A stretch of 64,000 nt of DNA from Chondrinema litorale (GTDB lineage: Bacteria; Bacteroidota; Bacteroidia; Cytophagales; Flammeovirgaceae). The notes under the pieces are model-generated. The model was not told where the DNA came from. It made no database searches and saw nothing but the letters and a program-made list of their open reading frames with translations. Positions 1 to 9,801 of this stretch are shown piece after piece. The position numbers and the translations under genes are program-made. The stretch is from assembly GCF_026250525.1 (NCBI RefSeq), contig NZ_CP111043.1, positions 2,713,501 to 2,777,500 of the forward strand. Reading direction: 5' to 3'. How positions within the stretch are numbered: the stretch's first letter is position 1; every line of letters starts with the position of its first letter.

Positions 1-2
1 CT

Positions 3-611
3 GCGCCACTAAGAGGCTACAATCCAGTACTTTCTCCACCTTATACAGATACTAGTTGGCCAATGTGGAGAACTTACCGTGAGTTTGGAGGCGGTATTTT
101 TTCAGATTGGGGAGCTCACATGTTTGATATTGCTCAATGGGGTTTGGGTATGGATAATTCTGGGCCTTCTGAGTTTATTCCTCCAACAGATAAAAATGCT
201 AAGAGAGGTTTGGTGATGAAATATGCCAATGGTATTGAAATGGCTCACGAAGATTTTGGTAAAGGTTGGGCAGTTCAATTTAATGGTACCGAAGGCAAGC
301 TTGAAGTAAGCAGAAGTTTTTTAACAACTGACCCAGAAAAAATTATAGATGAAGTGGTAGGCGATGATAAGATAAAGCTTTACAAAAGTGAAAACCATTA
401 TCAAAACTGGATTGACTGTATTAAAGCAAGAGAGAAGCCTGTTTGTGATGTGGAAACTGGCCACCGTTCCGCTTCAGTGTGTAACTTGGGAAATATAGCT
501 TACCAATTGGGTAGGCCTCTAAAATGGAATCCAGAAAAAGAAAAGTTTGAAGGAGATAGTGAAGCCAACAAACTTCTCACGAAAGATTATAGAAAACCTT
601 ATAAAGTGTAA
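3..611 (+). CDS. Gfo/Idh/MocA-family oxidoreductase, C-terminal part (5' end outside the window)
   Basis: The reading frame is open from the first base of the window, so the gene starts upstream and only about 202 C-terminal residues are present. An internal ATG at 63 is probably not the start, because the in-frame residues before it (a Pro/Tyr-rich stretch ending in SWPMWRTY) look like normal family sequence. The segment GGGIFSDWGAHMFDIAQWG is typical of the C-terminal alpha/beta domain that forms the substrate pocket in NAD(P)-dependent sugar and inositol dehydrogenases. The nucleotide-binding Rossmann domain would lie upstream and cannot be checked. A strong bidirectional terminator follows directly. 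The substrate is unknown. Homologues in this phylum are often secreted or linked to sugar catabolism, but no signal peptide can be seen here. Confidence 0.85.
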   Translation, partial: APLRGYNPVLSPPYTDTSWPMWRTYREFGGGIFSDWGAHMFDIAQWGLGMDNSGPSEFIPPTDKNAKRGLVMKYANGIEMAHEDFGKGWAVQFNGTEGKLEVSRSFLTTDPEKIIDEVVGDDKIKLYKSENHYQNWIDCIKAREKPVCDVETGHRSASVCNLGNIAYQLGRPLKWNPEKEKFEGDSEANKLLTKDYRKPYKV

Positions 612-620
612 TTAGAAATA

Positions 621-657
621 AAAGTCAGCTATTAACTAATAGCTGACTTTTTATTAT
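621..657. terminator. Bidirectional terminator hairpin
   Basis: A perfect 14-bp inverted repeat (aaagtcagctatta at 621-634, its complement at 637-650) is followed by a T-rich tract on the plus strand and preceded by an A-rich tract, so it can end transcripts from both sides. It separates the convergent oxidoreductase and PolX-like genes. The PolX-like stop codon lies inside the left arm. Confidence 0.85.
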
Positions 658-2335
658 TAAAATATTCTTCTACTTCATTGGCACTCAAAGCATTAAATGT
701 CATTTCTGTAGTGAGTCCGGCTTTTTTGCCTACTAGCAAGCCATAGCGCATATCGTGGTAACCATCCTTCTCGTGTGCATCAGGATTAATACTAATTTTC
801 ACATCCTTATCTAAAGCATATCTCACCCAACGCCAATCTAAATCAAGTCTCCAAGGGTTCGCATTAATTTCAATAATCACATTATGCTCAGCACAAGCAT
901 CTATTACCGTTTTATGGTCAATTGGGTAACCTTCTCTTTTTAGCAATAATCTACCTGTTGGATGCCCTAACATGGTAGTGTAAGGATTGGCAATCGCAGT
1001 TAATAGTCTTTCGGTAGCTTTTTCTTCAGTCATTTTTAAGTTCGAATGAACAGATGCCACTATAAAATCAAAACTAGCCAATACATCATCAGCATAATCG
1101 AGTTTGCCATCATTTAAAATATCAGATTCAATTCCCTTAAATATTTTAAATGGAGCCAGTTTTTCATTAAGTTTATCAATCTCTTCATGTTGTTGGGTAA
1201 TTCTCGATTCATCTAAACCATTGGCATAAAATGCAGATTTTGAGTGATCGGTAATTCCCAAATATTCATAGCCTAACTCTTTGCAATAGGTGGCCATTTC
1301 TTCTAATGTGTGCTTTCCATCACTATAAGTTGAGTGGTTATGAAGTATACCTTTCAGGTTTTCCATCTCCACCGTTTTTGGCAAAGTTCCGCTTTTAGCT
1401 AAAGCCACTTCAAAAGCTCCTTCTCTCATTTCTGGCGCTACCAATTGCATCTCTGCATCTTGGTAAATCTCTATCTCATCGCTATAAACTTTGGTATTTG
1501 CCAGTGTTCTTAAAGTGTGTTGACCATTGCCAATAGGTACTGCTAAATGCTCTGGTGCAGCAGAGTTTAAGAATAGCGTAGAAGCAAATTTATCAGGTGA
1601 GGTTAAAGAAATTTCTAGCTGTACACCACGTTCATTCTCAACACCTTTCCAAGAATATGGACCCGAAATTTTTTCTTGATAAGTGAAAGCATCATCATTC
1701 GTTAACCACTTTCTAAGACCGGCAAAATCTTTAGAAGCTACTACAAACTGGAATTTATCCACTATTTCCATATAGCGTCTTACATCACCTGCAAGCTCAA
1801 CTTTTTCTACCAAAGCAGAGTTTGCTAGTTTTTCTTTTATTGCAATGGCTATTGGTTCGGCATCAGCAAAGTGAAGCTTTCCTTTATTTTCTTCCTGATA
1901 ATCAATTTGTTCGATAATCAGTTTTTGTGTTTTCTCACCAAAGCCTTTTAGCTGAGCAATTTTACCTTCTTTGCAAGCTTCGTATAAAGCTTCCATAGTA
2001 GTAATGTCTAGCTCTTGCCAGATGGTTTTTATTTTTTTAGCACCAATACCTTTTATATTGAGCATCTTAATTACACCCTCAGGAGTTTCGGTAGTAAGCT
2101 TATCTAGCTCTTCAAAAGAACCTTTATCCATCATCTCCAAAATCTTTTCTGCCATTCCCTTTTTAATATCCAAGGCGAGAAGCTCGTCCATATCTTTCCC
2201 TTCTAAACTATCGTCTAGCTTTTCGAGATTGAAAACAATGCCTGTATATGCTCTTACTTTAAATGGATTTGCTCCATGGAGTTCCAACAAAGAAGCAGTC
2301 AGCTTAAATAATTTTATTATCTCCTTATTGCTCAA
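632..2335 (-). CDS. polX: PolX-family protein: degenerate polymerase core plus intact PHP phosphoesterase domain
   Basis: The 567 residues match the PolX layout (DNA polymerase beta-like core plus C-terminal PHP domain), which acts in repair gap filling and 3'-5' exonuclease or AP-site processing. An N-terminal 8-kDa/HhH region covers about 1-150, with two helix-hairpin-helix motifs (LNIKGIGAKKI near 92-102, LKGFGEKTQKL near 129-139). The nucleotidyltransferase domain follows. Its metal-binding Asp-x-Asp is replaced: the segment around 183-197 reads GDVRRYMEIVDKFQF, where active PolX enzymes have D-I-D, and the third Asp appears as Glu 241. The PHP domain (about 328-565) keeps its ligands: HNH 332-334, TDH 362-364, E403/D405, H430, H458 and D519-H521. 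I infer that the nuclease is active and that polymerisation is doubtful. The gene is convergent with the upstream oxidoreductase and divergent from uvrA. Confidence 0.88.
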   Translation of the reverse strand: MSNKEIIKLFKLTASLLELHGANPFKVRAYTGIVFNLEKLDDSLEGKDMDELLALDIKKGMAEKILEMMDKGSFEELDKLTTETPEGVIKMLNIKGIGAKKIKTIWQELDITTMEALYEACKEGKIAQLKGFGEKTQKLIIEQIDYQEENKGKLHFADAEPIAIAIKEKLANSALVEKVELAGDVRRYMEIVDKFQFVVASKDFAGLRKWLTNDDAFTYQEKISGPYSWKGVENERGVQLEISLTSPDKFASTLFLNSAAPEHLAVPIGNGQHTLRTLANTKVYSDEIEIYQDAEMQLVAPEMREGAFEVALAKSGTLPKTVEMENLKGILHNHSTYSDGKHTLEEMATYCKELGYEYLGITDHSKSAFYANGLDESRITQQHEEIDKLNEKLAPFKIFKGIESDILNDGKLDYADDVLASFDFIVASVHSNLKMTEEKATERLLTAIANPYTTMLGHPTGRLLLKREGYPIDHKTVIDACAEHNVIIEINANPWRLDLDWRWVRYALDKDVKISINPDAHEKDGYHDMRYGLLVGKKAGLTTEMTFNALSANEVEEYFNNKKSAIS

Positions 2336-2486
2336 GGTTATATCAGTTTTGTAAATACAATAATGTACAAAGGTATGAAAATTAATGCGGAGCCTAAAGA
2401 AAGCAAGTAGCTATGATTTGAAAACTTTCGACAGAAATTGAAGGGAATTTATTTGGTCGCCATGTGTTTTCGTATGAGAAAGATTG

Positions 2487-2494
2487 TACTTTTG
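2487..2494 (+). promoter_or_regulatory. Possible Bacteroidota -7 promoter element upstream of uvrA
   Basis: TACTTTTG matches the TAnnTTTG -7 consensus of Bacteroidota housekeeping promoters and lies 79 bases before the uvrA start. No convincing TTG -33 element is found at the usual spacing, so the call is tentative. Confidence 0.3.
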
Positions 2495-2573
2495 TAAATT
2501 GCAAAAATTTCTTTGTTACTAAGTAGTCTTTAATTGTTCAAAAACCAGAAGATAAGCTTTAAGCCTGAATCTC

Positions 2574-5387
2574 ATGTCTACAAATACCATTGACCAGCTC
2601 GATCCCAAAGATTTTATCATTGTAAAAGGAGCCAAAGTAAATAACCTTAAAAATTTAAGTGTAGCCATTCCAAGAAACAAACTGGTTGTAATAACTGGTG
2701 TGTCTGGTTCTGGAAAATCTTCGCTTGCATTCGATACTTTATTTGCAGAAGGGCAGCGTATGTATGTAGAAAGCTTGAGCTCTTATGCCCGACAGTTTTT
2801 GGGAAGAATGGAGAAGCCTGAGGTAGAATACATTAAAGGTGTGTGCCCAGCGATTGCTGTTGAGCAAAAAGTAACAACTAAAAATCCACGATCTACAGTA
2901 GGTACAACTACCGAAATTTACGATTATATGAAGTTGCTATTTGCTAGGGTTGGTAGAACATATTCTCCAGTTTCGGGTGAAGAGGTTAAAAAAGACAGTG
3001 TGTCGGATGTAGTCAATTACATTCAGTCTTTTGAAGATGGGACTAGAATGATGGTGTTAGCTGAGTTAAATGTAAAAGACGACCGAACAAAAGAAGATGA
3101 GTTAAAGGTATTGATGCAGAAGGGTTTTTCAAGGGTAGAAGTAGAAGGAAAAGCAGTATTGATTGAAGATTTACTTGAAAAAGAAAGTGCAGAGCTAGAG
3201 AAATTATCTTTTAATATTCTTATAGATAGAAACTCAGTAAAAAAAGGAGACGAAGATAATGAGTATAGAATAGCAGATTCTGTACAAACAGCTTTTTTTG
3301 AAGGTCATGGTTATTGTATTGTTGAGTTGTTTCCGAAGGGCAAAGATTCAATTAGAAAAGTTTTTTCAGACAGGTTTGAACTAGACGATATTAAGTTTGA
3401 AGAGCCAACAGTAAATCTTTTCAGCTTTAATAACCCGTATGGTGCTTGTAGAACTTGCGAAGGGTTTGGGAAGATTTTAGGCATTGATGAGGACTTGGTG
3501 ATTCCAGATAAAAACATGTCTGTTTACGAAGGAGCTATTGCACCATGGAGAAGCGAAACCATGAAAAAATGGTTAGAACCACTCTTAAAAAATGGTATTC
3601 GTTTCGATTATCCTATTCACAGATCTTACTATGAGCTTTCTGATAAGGAGAAAGAATTGCTGTGGAATGGCAACGAGTTCTTTAAAGGATTGAATGACTT
3701 CTTTAAGCATCTGGAATCTAAAACACATAAGATTCAGTACAGAGTGATGCTTTCCAGATATAGAGGTCGTACAGTTTGCCCAGACTGTAAAGGAACAAGA
3801 CTTAGAAAAGATGCAGGCTATGTAAAAATGTCGGGTTATTCAATTATTGATTTGGTGTTAAAACCAGTTAATGACCTTATACAGGTTTTTGATGAAATCA
3901 AGCTCAATGAGCATGAACAGAAAATCGCTCAAAGAATATTTACAGAAATCACAAACAGGCTTTCTTATTTGCAAAAAGTAGGTTTGGGTTATCTAACATT
4001 AAATAGACTTACTTCAACATTATCAGGAGGAGAGCATCAGCGAATTAAGCTGGCAACTTCTCTGGGAAGTGCTTTAGTAGGCTCAATGTATATTCTCGAT
4101 GAACCAAGCATTGGTTTGCATCCAAGAGATACGAGGAACCTTGTGAGTGTATTACAAGAGTTAAAGAAAATGGGTAACACTGTAATTGTTGTTGAACACG
4201 AAGAAGAAGTGATGCGTGCTGCCGATCAAGTAATTGATATTGGTCCAGATGCAGGTAATTATGGTGGAGAGTTAGTGTTTCAGGGAGATATTTTTAATGT
4301 TGAAGATAAAAAAGTTAGTCATACTTCTAAATATCTCAATGGTTTAGAAACCATTGCTGTGCCAACAGTAAGAAGAAAATGGAGCCAGAGTATTGATGTG
4401 ATTGGTGCTAGAGAAAACAACTTGAAAAACATCAATGTAAAGTTTCCACTGAATATCATGACGGTGGTTACAGGTGTGAGTGGTTCTGGAAAATCTACTT
4501 TAATTAAGAGTATTTTATTCCCTTCAATCGCTAAAATGTTAGGTTCTCACAAAGAATCGACTGGTAAAGTAGATAGGGTAGAAGGAGCTACAAAATCGGT
4601 CACTCACATAGAATTTGTAGATCAAAATCCGATTGGTAAATCTTCAAGATCAAACCCTGTTACCTATGTAAAAGCCTATGATACCATTAGGCAGTTATTT
4701 GCAGATCAGCCATTAGCCAAGCAAAGAGGTTATAAACCAGCATTCTTTTCTTTTAATGTAGATGGTGGAAGATGTGAAGCTTGTCAGGGAGAGGGAGTGA
4801 ATAAAATTGAGATGCAGTTTATGGCAGATATTTACCTTACTTGTGAAAGCTGCAAAGGCAAAAGATTCCAAGACGAAATTCTCGAAATCACCTACAGAGA
4901 TAAAAATATTGCTGATGTACTCGATATGAGTATTGATGAAGCGATGGAATTCTTTAATGGAAACAAAAAAATTACTGATAAGATTAAGCCTTTACAAGAT
5001 GTAGGTTTAGGATACATTAGATTAGGACAATCTTCTAATACTTTGAGTGGTGGAGAAGCACAGCGTGTAAAATTGGCATCTTTTCTAGTTAAAGGAAACC
5101 TGAAACAATCAGAGAAGGTGATGTTTATTTTTGATGAACCAACCACAGGTTTGCACTTTCATGACATCAGTAAATTATTGATTGCCTTAAATGCTTTGGT
5201 TGATCATGGACATACTGTAATTATCATAGAGCATAACATGGAAATTGTAAAATGTGCAGACTGGATAATTGACTTAGGTCCTGAAGGAGGAGATAAAGGC
5301 GGTACAATTTGTTTCGAAGGATTACCTGAAGAAATGGTGAAGTTAGAAGGGAATCATACTGCTAATTTTCTAAAAGAAAAAATTTAA
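2574..5387 (+). CDS. uvrA: Excinuclease ABC subunit A
   Basis: At 937 residues this has the usual UvrA size and layout: two ABC ATPase modules that find bulky DNA lesions and load UvrB in nucleotide excision repair. First Walker A is [10 protein letters not shown] near residue 43; the second is [10 protein letters not shown] near 637. Both ABC signatures ([24 protein letters not shown]) and Walker B segments ([26 protein letters not shown]) are intact. The second zinc module is complete (CEACQGEG near 733, CESCKGKRF near 757). In the first module only CRTCEGFG near 290 remains: where a CxxC pair normally lies about 20 residues earlier, this protein reads [22 protein letters not shown] motif near 402 is present. 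The gene is followed after 10 bases by tadA, probably in one transcript. Confidence 0.96.
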   Translation: MSTNTIDQLDPKDFIIVKGAKVNNLKNLSVAIPRNKLVVITGVSGSGKSSLAFDTLFAEGQRMYVESLSSYARQFLGRMEKPEVEYIKGVCPAIAVEQKVTTKNPRSTVGTTTEIYDYMKLLFARVGRTYSPVSGEEVKKDSVSDVVNYIQSFEDGTRMMVLAELNVKDDRTKEDELKVLMQKGFSRVEVEGKAVLIEDLLEKESAELEKLSFNILIDRNSVKKGDEDNEYRIADSVQTAFFEGHGYCIVELFPKGKDSIRKVFSDRFELDDIKFEEPTVNLFSFNNPYGACRTCEGFGKILGIDEDLVIPDKNMSVYEGAIAPWRSETMKKWLEPLLKNGIRFDYPIHRSYYELSDKEKELLWNGNEFFKGLNDFFKHLESKTHKIQYRVMLSRYRGRTVCPDCKGTRLRKDAGYVKMSGYSIIDLVLKPVNDLIQVFDEIKLNEHEQKIAQRIFTEITNRLSYLQKVGLGYLTLNRLTSTLSGGEHQRIKLATSLGSALVGSMYILDEPSIGLHPRDTRNLVSVLQELKKMGNTVIVVEHEEEVMRAADQVIDIGPDAGNYGGELVFQGDIFNVEDKKVSHTSKYLNGLETIAVPTVRRKWSQSIDVIGARENNLKNINVKFPLNIMTVVTGVSGSGKSTLIKSILFPSIAKMLGSHKESTGKVDRVEGATKSVTHIEFVDQNPIGKSSRSNPVTYVKAYDTIRQLFADQPLAKQRGYKPAFFSFNVDGGRCEACQGEGVNKIEMQFMADIYLTCESCKGKRFQDEILEITYRDKNIADVLDMSIDEAMEFFNGNKKITDKIKPLQDVGLGYIRLGQSSNTLSGGEAQRVKLASFLVKGNLKQSEKVMFIFDEPTTGLHFHDISKLLIALNALVDHGHTVIIIEHNMEIVKCADWIIDLGPEGGDKGGTICFEGLPEEMVKLEGNHTANFLKEKI

Positions 5388-5397
5388 TAATTATAAT

Positions 5398-5844
5398 ATG
5401 CAAATAGAAGGGAAAAGTGATCAGGATTTTATGAAGTTGGCTATACAAGAAGCCTTGCTTGCACCTGATCATGATGATATCCCTATTGGTGCATTGGTTG
5501 TTTGCAATGGGAAAGTTATTGGCAGAGGGCATAATCAAGTAGAAATGTTGAATGATGCCACTGCCCATGCTGAAATGATTGCCATTACCAGTGCATATAC
5601 CTATTTGGGATCACGCTACTTAAATGAATGTACTTTGTATGTTACTTTGGAGCCTTGTCCGATGTGTGCTGGTGCATTAAACTGGTCGCAATTAGGCAGA
5701 CTTGTTTATGCTGCTCCTGATGATAAAAGAGGTTTTGAGAAATATAACAAAGAGATAATTCACCCCAAAACAAAATTACTTAAGGGGGTTTTGGAAAGTG
5801 AATGCAGCCATATTGTAAAGGATTTTTTTAAAAAGCTAAGATAA
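5398..5844 (+). CDS. tadA: tRNA-specific adenosine deaminase
   Basis: This 148-residue cytidine deaminase-fold enzyme converts A34 to inosine in the wobble position of tRNA-Arg(ACG). The zinc and catalytic motifs are complete: HAE near residues 60-62 (with the catalytic Glu) and PCPMCAGAL near 86-94. The conserved NDATAHAEM context favours TadA over free-base deaminases, although some Bacteroidota homologues are annotated simply as nucleoside deaminases. The start ATG follows the uvrA stop by 10 bases, which points to co-transcription. The gene ends 2 bases from the end of the convergent GNAT gene. Confidence 0.9.
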   Translation: MQIEGKSDQDFMKLAIQEALLAPDHDDIPIGALVVCNGKVIGRGHNQVEMLNDATAHAEMIAITSAYTYLGSRYLNECTLYVTLEPCPMCAGALNWSQLGRLVYAAPDDKRGFEKYNKEIIHPKTKLLKGVLESECSHIVKDFFKKLR

Positions 5845-5846
5845 CA

Positions 5847-6284
5847 TTAAAGTGTTTTTTCCATCCTAATAATTTGATGCCCACCTTCTAATTCTTCTTG
5901 CGAATCAGGAACTTTAGTAAAACCAAAACTCATATAAAAATTTTCTAAATAGGAATGAGGATAGAGGTACAAGAAGTTTACATCTAGGTCTTTTGCATAA
6001 GTAATTAGATTTTCTACTATTTTTTTGCCTAAACCTTCTTTTCTATGTTCTGAATGAACAGCTATTCTTGAAATATGTCCCTTGTTATCTTCAAAGTTTA
6101 ATCTGCCAGTCGCTACAATTTTTTCTTCCTTTAATGCAATAAGATGATATGCTTCATCGTCTTTTCCATCCAGATCGAGTGCTTCAGGTATGCCCTGTTC
6201 TTCTGAAAATACCCTTCTTCTTAAAGAAAGTGCTTCAGATTTGTAAAGTGTGCCTTTTGCTCCTTTAAACTCGAAATTATTCAT
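5847..6284 (-). CDS. GNAT-family N-acetyltransferase (YjcF/ElaA-like)
   Basis: A 145-residue single-domain GNAT protein. The N-terminal half contains LRRRVFSEEQGIP followed by an acidic DLDGKDDEAYHLIAL segment, as in YjcF/ElaA-like acetyltransferases. The acetyl-CoA-binding motif A is ISRIAVHSEHRKEGLGKKI near residues 69-87, with the R/Q-x-x-G-x-G/A signature present as RKEGLG. The C-terminal PHSYLENFYMSFGF segment is the usual motif B region. The acceptor substrate cannot be read from sequence. It is transcribed toward tadA and divergently from the polysaccharide-export genes across a 180-base gap. Confidence 0.85.
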   Translation of the reverse strand: MNNFEFKGAKGTLYKSEALSLRRRVFSEEQGIPEALDLDGKDDEAYHLIALKEEKIVATGRLNFEDNKGHISRIAVHSEHRKEGLGKKIVENLITYAKDLDVNFLYLYPHSYLENFYMSFGFTKVPDSQEELEGGHQIIRMEKTL

Positions 6285-6464
6285 TATAAGATTCAGTAAT
6301 AAACATCTAACAGATTGTATAATGAAAGATAGGAAAAGACGTTAGTTTTCTGAAATTTTTTTCAAAAATACTACAGTTGGAGGATGTTACTACCTCTTTA
6401 ATTTTTTTAGCTATGGCATTTTCTGACGAAATCTTTCTCTCGGCAAGTGTTTAAATTTTTTGAG

Positions 6465-7352
6465 ATGTCATTATTCTATCGTCGAAGTAAAAAACTAAAT
6501 ATACTCAGACTTTTTTTACTCGTGTTGTTAAGTTCTTGTGGAAGCATTAAGCAAAATATTCTTTTTAAGACAGAGTCTTCTGTAAACGAAGATGTGTTTA
6601 AACATTCTTTTGAAAGTATTACAGCAAACTACAAGATTCAAGTAAATGATAGAATAGCAGTTTCGGTGTTTACTAACAAAGGGGAGCGATTGGTAGATCC
6701 AAACCACGAGTTCAACATAGGTTCTGCTCCAGTTGAGAGGGCAACAGGTTCTGGCATGAGTGGTAATCAGTCACAAATGCAAAACAATACTAACTCCCTA
6801 AGAGAGCTAGCTATCTCTTCCAACAACATGTCACCAACTTCTTATCTGATAGAACAAAATGGTACGGTTAATTTACCAATGGTTGGAGAAATAAAGTTGG
6901 AAGGTTTAACCCTGAAAGAAGCAGATAATTTACTAGCAGAAAAATATACAGCTTTTTATGAAGCACCTTTTGTAGTTACTCAGTATCAGAATAAAAGAAT
7001 AGTCTTAATGGGGGCTTTGGGTGATCAGGTAATTCCATTAAGAAATGAGAATATGACTTTGCTAGAAGTTTTGTCACTTGCAGGTGATGTACAAGCAAGA
7101 TCGAAACCAAGTAATATAAGATTAATAAGAGGACCGTGGGATGCACCCTCAGTTAAAATTATAAATCTAACTAGTATAAGCAATATTAAAGATGCTAATA
7201 TAATTGTGGAGCCTAATGATATAATTTATGTTGAACCTAGAAGAAGAATTGATAGAGAAACTATTCAAGATTTCAATATCATTTTTACTCCAATAACTAC
7301 CCTAGTTACGCTTTCGGTAACCATGTTACTTTTAATAAAGGAAGCTAAATAA
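6465..7352 (+). CDS. Polysaccharide export lipoprotein, Wza-like
   Basis: An outer-membrane polysaccharide export (OPX) protein that would form the exit channel for a capsule or exopolysaccharide. I chose the ATG at 6465 over an upstream in-frame GTG at 6447 because it gives a compact lipoprotein signal (hydrophobic stretch ending LLSSCGS, with the lipidated Cys near residue 25). The Poly_export domain begins at YKIQVNDRIAVSVF and is interrupted by a low-complexity Ser/Asn/Gln-rich insert before the second half (SYLIEQNGTVNLPMVGEI). An SLBB-type domain follows (VIPLRNENMTLLEVLSLAG). A hydrophobic segment close to the C-terminus (PITTLVTLSVTMLLLI) may be the membrane-spanning helix. It is 31 bases upstream of the Wzc-like kinase, consistent with one operon. 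Confidence 0.88.
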   Translation: MSLFYRRSKKLNILRLFLLVLLSSCGSIKQNILFKTESSVNEDVFKHSFESITANYKIQVNDRIAVSVFTNKGERLVDPNHEFNIGSAPVERATGSGMSGNQSQMQNNTNSLRELAISSNNMSPTSYLIEQNGTVNLPMVGEIKLEGLTLKEADNLLAEKYTAFYEAPFVVTQYQNKRIVLMGALGDQVIPLRNENMTLLEVLSLAGDVQARSKPSNIRLIRGPWDAPSVKIINLTSISNIKDANIIVEPNDIIYVEPRRRIDRETIQDFNIIFTPITTLVTLSVTMLLLIKEAK

Positions 7353-7383
7353 ACTAAAGTTTATTCTACAAAAATTAACACAG

Positions 7384-9801
7384 ATGTCAGAAAGCAGATA
7401 CCAGCAAATGCAAGTTGAAGAGGCTGAAGATAATAGTCTACTCAATCAGTTTAATCCTGGTAAGGTATTGTTTGTAATAAGAAAAAATCTGTTTTTTCTA
7501 ATATTTATTTTTACGCTTGCTATGGCTGGTATTTTCTTGTTTCTGAGATATACCAAGCAAACATTTCAGGCAAACTCACTATTAAAACTTGAGTTTAAAA
7601 GTTCAACTCAATTCTTAGGTCTTGATGTAGGTCCATTTAATAGCGGTATTGATGCCATTAATATGGCTGGTGAGATCGAACTTATTCGATCAAAGCTAAT
7701 CTATTCTGATGTGATAGATAAAGCCAAGTTAAGAGTTTCGTATTTTACTGATGGCGAATTGTTAAGTGATGAAAAATATTTATCATCTCCATTTTCAGTA
7801 AAGTATCAAATTAAAGATACTAGAATTCAAGGTCAGCCAATCTACATAGATTTTTCAGAAGACTATAAAGAGTATAAGCTCAGATATGATCTCGGTAAAG
7901 AGAAACAAGAGCATCAGGGTAAAGTTGGGCAACCCCTCGAAAACGAAAGGTTTACTTTAGTAATTGATATAGAAAAACCCAGTGAAACAAAAGTTTTAGA
8001 CGAACCTTTATTTTTTATTATTCATTCAGACGAAAGTTTGTATGGCTATTTGGCAGAAAACCTAGAAGTTACGGTTGAAAACCATGTAGCGAATACAATG
8101 AGTATCTCCTTTAAAGACCACCATCCGGCAAAGGCTAAAAGCATTGTTGAAGCCGTAAATGATACTTATTTGATAAAAACAATAGATAATAAAAATAAGG
8201 TGTATGAACAGTCAATAACCTACCTAGATCAACAACTTACACTTATTAGAGATACATTAATCTATTTTGAGAAAGAGATGGAAGTGTATGCCTCCAAAGG
8301 TAAGGTATCTAAAGATGAGGATGTTTTTGATATTATAGATAAAATTGATGCCCTGCAAGAAACTAAAGCAGGTCTATTATATGAATTGAGCCAATATGAA
8401 AAACTAAATCAACTATCTAAAACAGATACAGGTCTTTCTCAAATGGCTGTGTTGTCTACTATTCTTAATAATCAGTATTTAACAGAAATCGTAAATCAGC
8501 AGATTCTATTAGAAGATAAAGTAAATAGAATTGAAGGTTATTATAAATCATCTACTACAGCTTTTAAACAAAACCAGAGTCAGGCAGAAAGACTTACTAC
8601 ACAGTTACAAGAAACTATTAAAACAAGTCGAGAATCATACGATAAAAAAATTGCAACTCTAGACAAAAAAATAAGAATGCTTGAAGTGTCTATGAGGGAA
8701 AATGGAGAAGAAGACGCTGAGTTTAAAAAGCTGAATAGATTCTATAGTTTCTATGAAAACGTATTTAATACAATACAAGAAAAGAAAATTGAAATAGGTA
8801 TTGCTAAAGCAGGTACTGTTGCAAACTTTCGAGTACTTTCTCCTGCATCGGTTTCTAATATCCCTATTTATCCAATTCCAACAAATGTATATTTAATAGG
8901 TGTTGTAACTGGCTTAGGTATTTGCTTTATATTTATTCTTATTAACTATTTACTTCAAAATAAAATAAATAATCTAAAAGAGGTAGAAAACTTGTGTCAT
9001 GCGCCAATTCTAGGAATGGTTCCTAAATACAAGAAGGAAGGAATGGAGTTTTCTAAATTGATTGTTGATAAAAACCCAAAATCTGCAATTAGTGAATCAT
9101 TAAGATCAATTAGAACCAACCTTGACTTTTTTGTAAATGGCCCTCAAAAAAAGGTGATTTCTGTAACCTCTACAGTAAGTGGTGAAGGTAAAACATTTAT
9201 TGCACTTAACTTAGCTGGTATTATTGCTTTGTCAGATAAAAAAGTTTTATTAGTCGATCTAGATTTAAGAAAGCCTAAAGTGCATATTGCCTTTGATAAT
9301 GAAAATAATAAAGGCGTATCGTCTATTCTAATTGGGAGGTCTTCAATCAAAGAAAGTATTAATAAGAGTGATATTGATACACTCGATTTTATAACAGCAG
9401 GACCAGTTCCTCCAAATCCTTCTGAATTAATACTATCTCCAAAATTCGATGAGTTTCTAGAAGAATTGAAAGGGATGTATGATATAGTTATTTTTGATAC
9501 TCCACCTGTAGGCTTGGTAACTGATGGGGTTATCGTAATGAAGAAAGTAAATATTCCTGTATATGTTTTAAGAGCAGGTGTTTCTAAATTATCTTATCCA
9601 GAAAATATAAATTCATTAATTGAGGTAAATAGGTTCAATCACTTATCTGTTATACTAAATGCTGTAGATACTCAAAATTCTTACGGTTATGGAGGAGGTT
9701 ATGGTGGTGGCTATGGCTATGGTTATGGTTATGGATACGGCTATGGATACTACGATGAAGATAAAAAAGAAAATTGGTGGAGTTTCTTAAAAAAGGAATA
9801 G
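7384..9801 (+). CDS. Polysaccharide co-polymerase / tyrosine autokinase, Wzc-like, with Tyr-Gly tail
   Basis: An 805-residue fused Wzc-type protein controlling polysaccharide chain length and export. The first membrane helix lies near residues 34-52 (FLIFIFTLAMAGIFLFL). A large periplasmic domain with coiled-coil character (about 270-480) follows, then the second helix near 503-522. The cytoplasmic BY-kinase domain has Walker A (STVSGEGKTF near 597), Walker A' (VDLDLRKPKV near 624) and Walker B (IFDTPPVGL near 705). The C-terminus is a tyrosine cluster, the usual autophosphorylation site of this family. Here it is unusually regular: alternating Tyr-Gly and Gly-Gly-Tyr units from about 765 to 790, before a short charged end. 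The partner phosphatase gene lies 108 bases downstream. Confidence 0.92.
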   Translation: MSESRYQQMQVEEAEDNSLLNQFNPGKVLFVIRKNLFFLIFIFTLAMAGIFLFLRYTKQTFQANSLLKLEFKSSTQFLGLDVGPFNSGIDAINMAGEIELIRSKLIYSDVIDKAKLRVSYFTDGELLSDEKYLSSPFSVKYQIKDTRIQGQPIYIDFSEDYKEYKLRYDLGKEKQEHQGKVGQPLENERFTLVIDIEKPSETKVLDEPLFFIIHSDESLYGYLAENLEVTVENHVANTMSISFKDHHPAKAKSIVEAVNDTYLIKTIDNKNKVYEQSITYLDQQLTLIRDTLIYFEKEMEVYASKGKVSKDEDVFDIIDKIDALQETKAGLLYELSQYEKLNQLSKTDTGLSQMAVLSTILNNQYLTEIVNQQILLEDKVNRIEGYYKSSTTAFKQNQSQAERLTTQLQETIKTSRESYDKKIATLDKKIRMLEVSMRENGEEDAEFKKLNRFYSFYENVFNTIQEKKIEIGIAKAGTVANFRVLSPASVSNIPIYPIPTNVYLIGVVTGLGICFIFILINYLLQNKINNLKEVENLCHAPILGMVPKYKKEGMEFSKLIVDKNPKSAISESLRSIRTNLDFFVNGPQKKVISVTSTVSGEGKTFIALNLAGIIALSDKKVLLVDLDLRKPKVHIAFDNENNKGVSSILIGRSSIKESINKSDIDTLDFITAGPVPPNPSELILSPKFDEFLEELKGMYDIVIFDTPPVGLVTDGVIVMKKVNIPVYVLRAGVSKLSYPENINSLIEVNRFNHLSVILNAVDTQNSYGYGGGYGGGYGYGYGYGYGYGYYDEDKKENWWSFLKKE
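9684..9753 (+). repeat. Short tandem repeat encoding the Tyr-Gly tail of the kinase
   Basis: About 70 bases made of 6-base ggytat/ggatac units, coding for alternating Gly and Tyr. The unit is a multiple of three, so gain or loss of copies would change the number of phosphorylatable tyrosines without shifting the frame. Confidence 0.7.

Noticed and set aside
1971..2354. 127-residue plus-strand open frame opposite the PolX-like gene
   Set aside because: Low-complexity Ser/Leu translation and complete overlap with a well-supported gene on the other strand; it is an antisense shadow.
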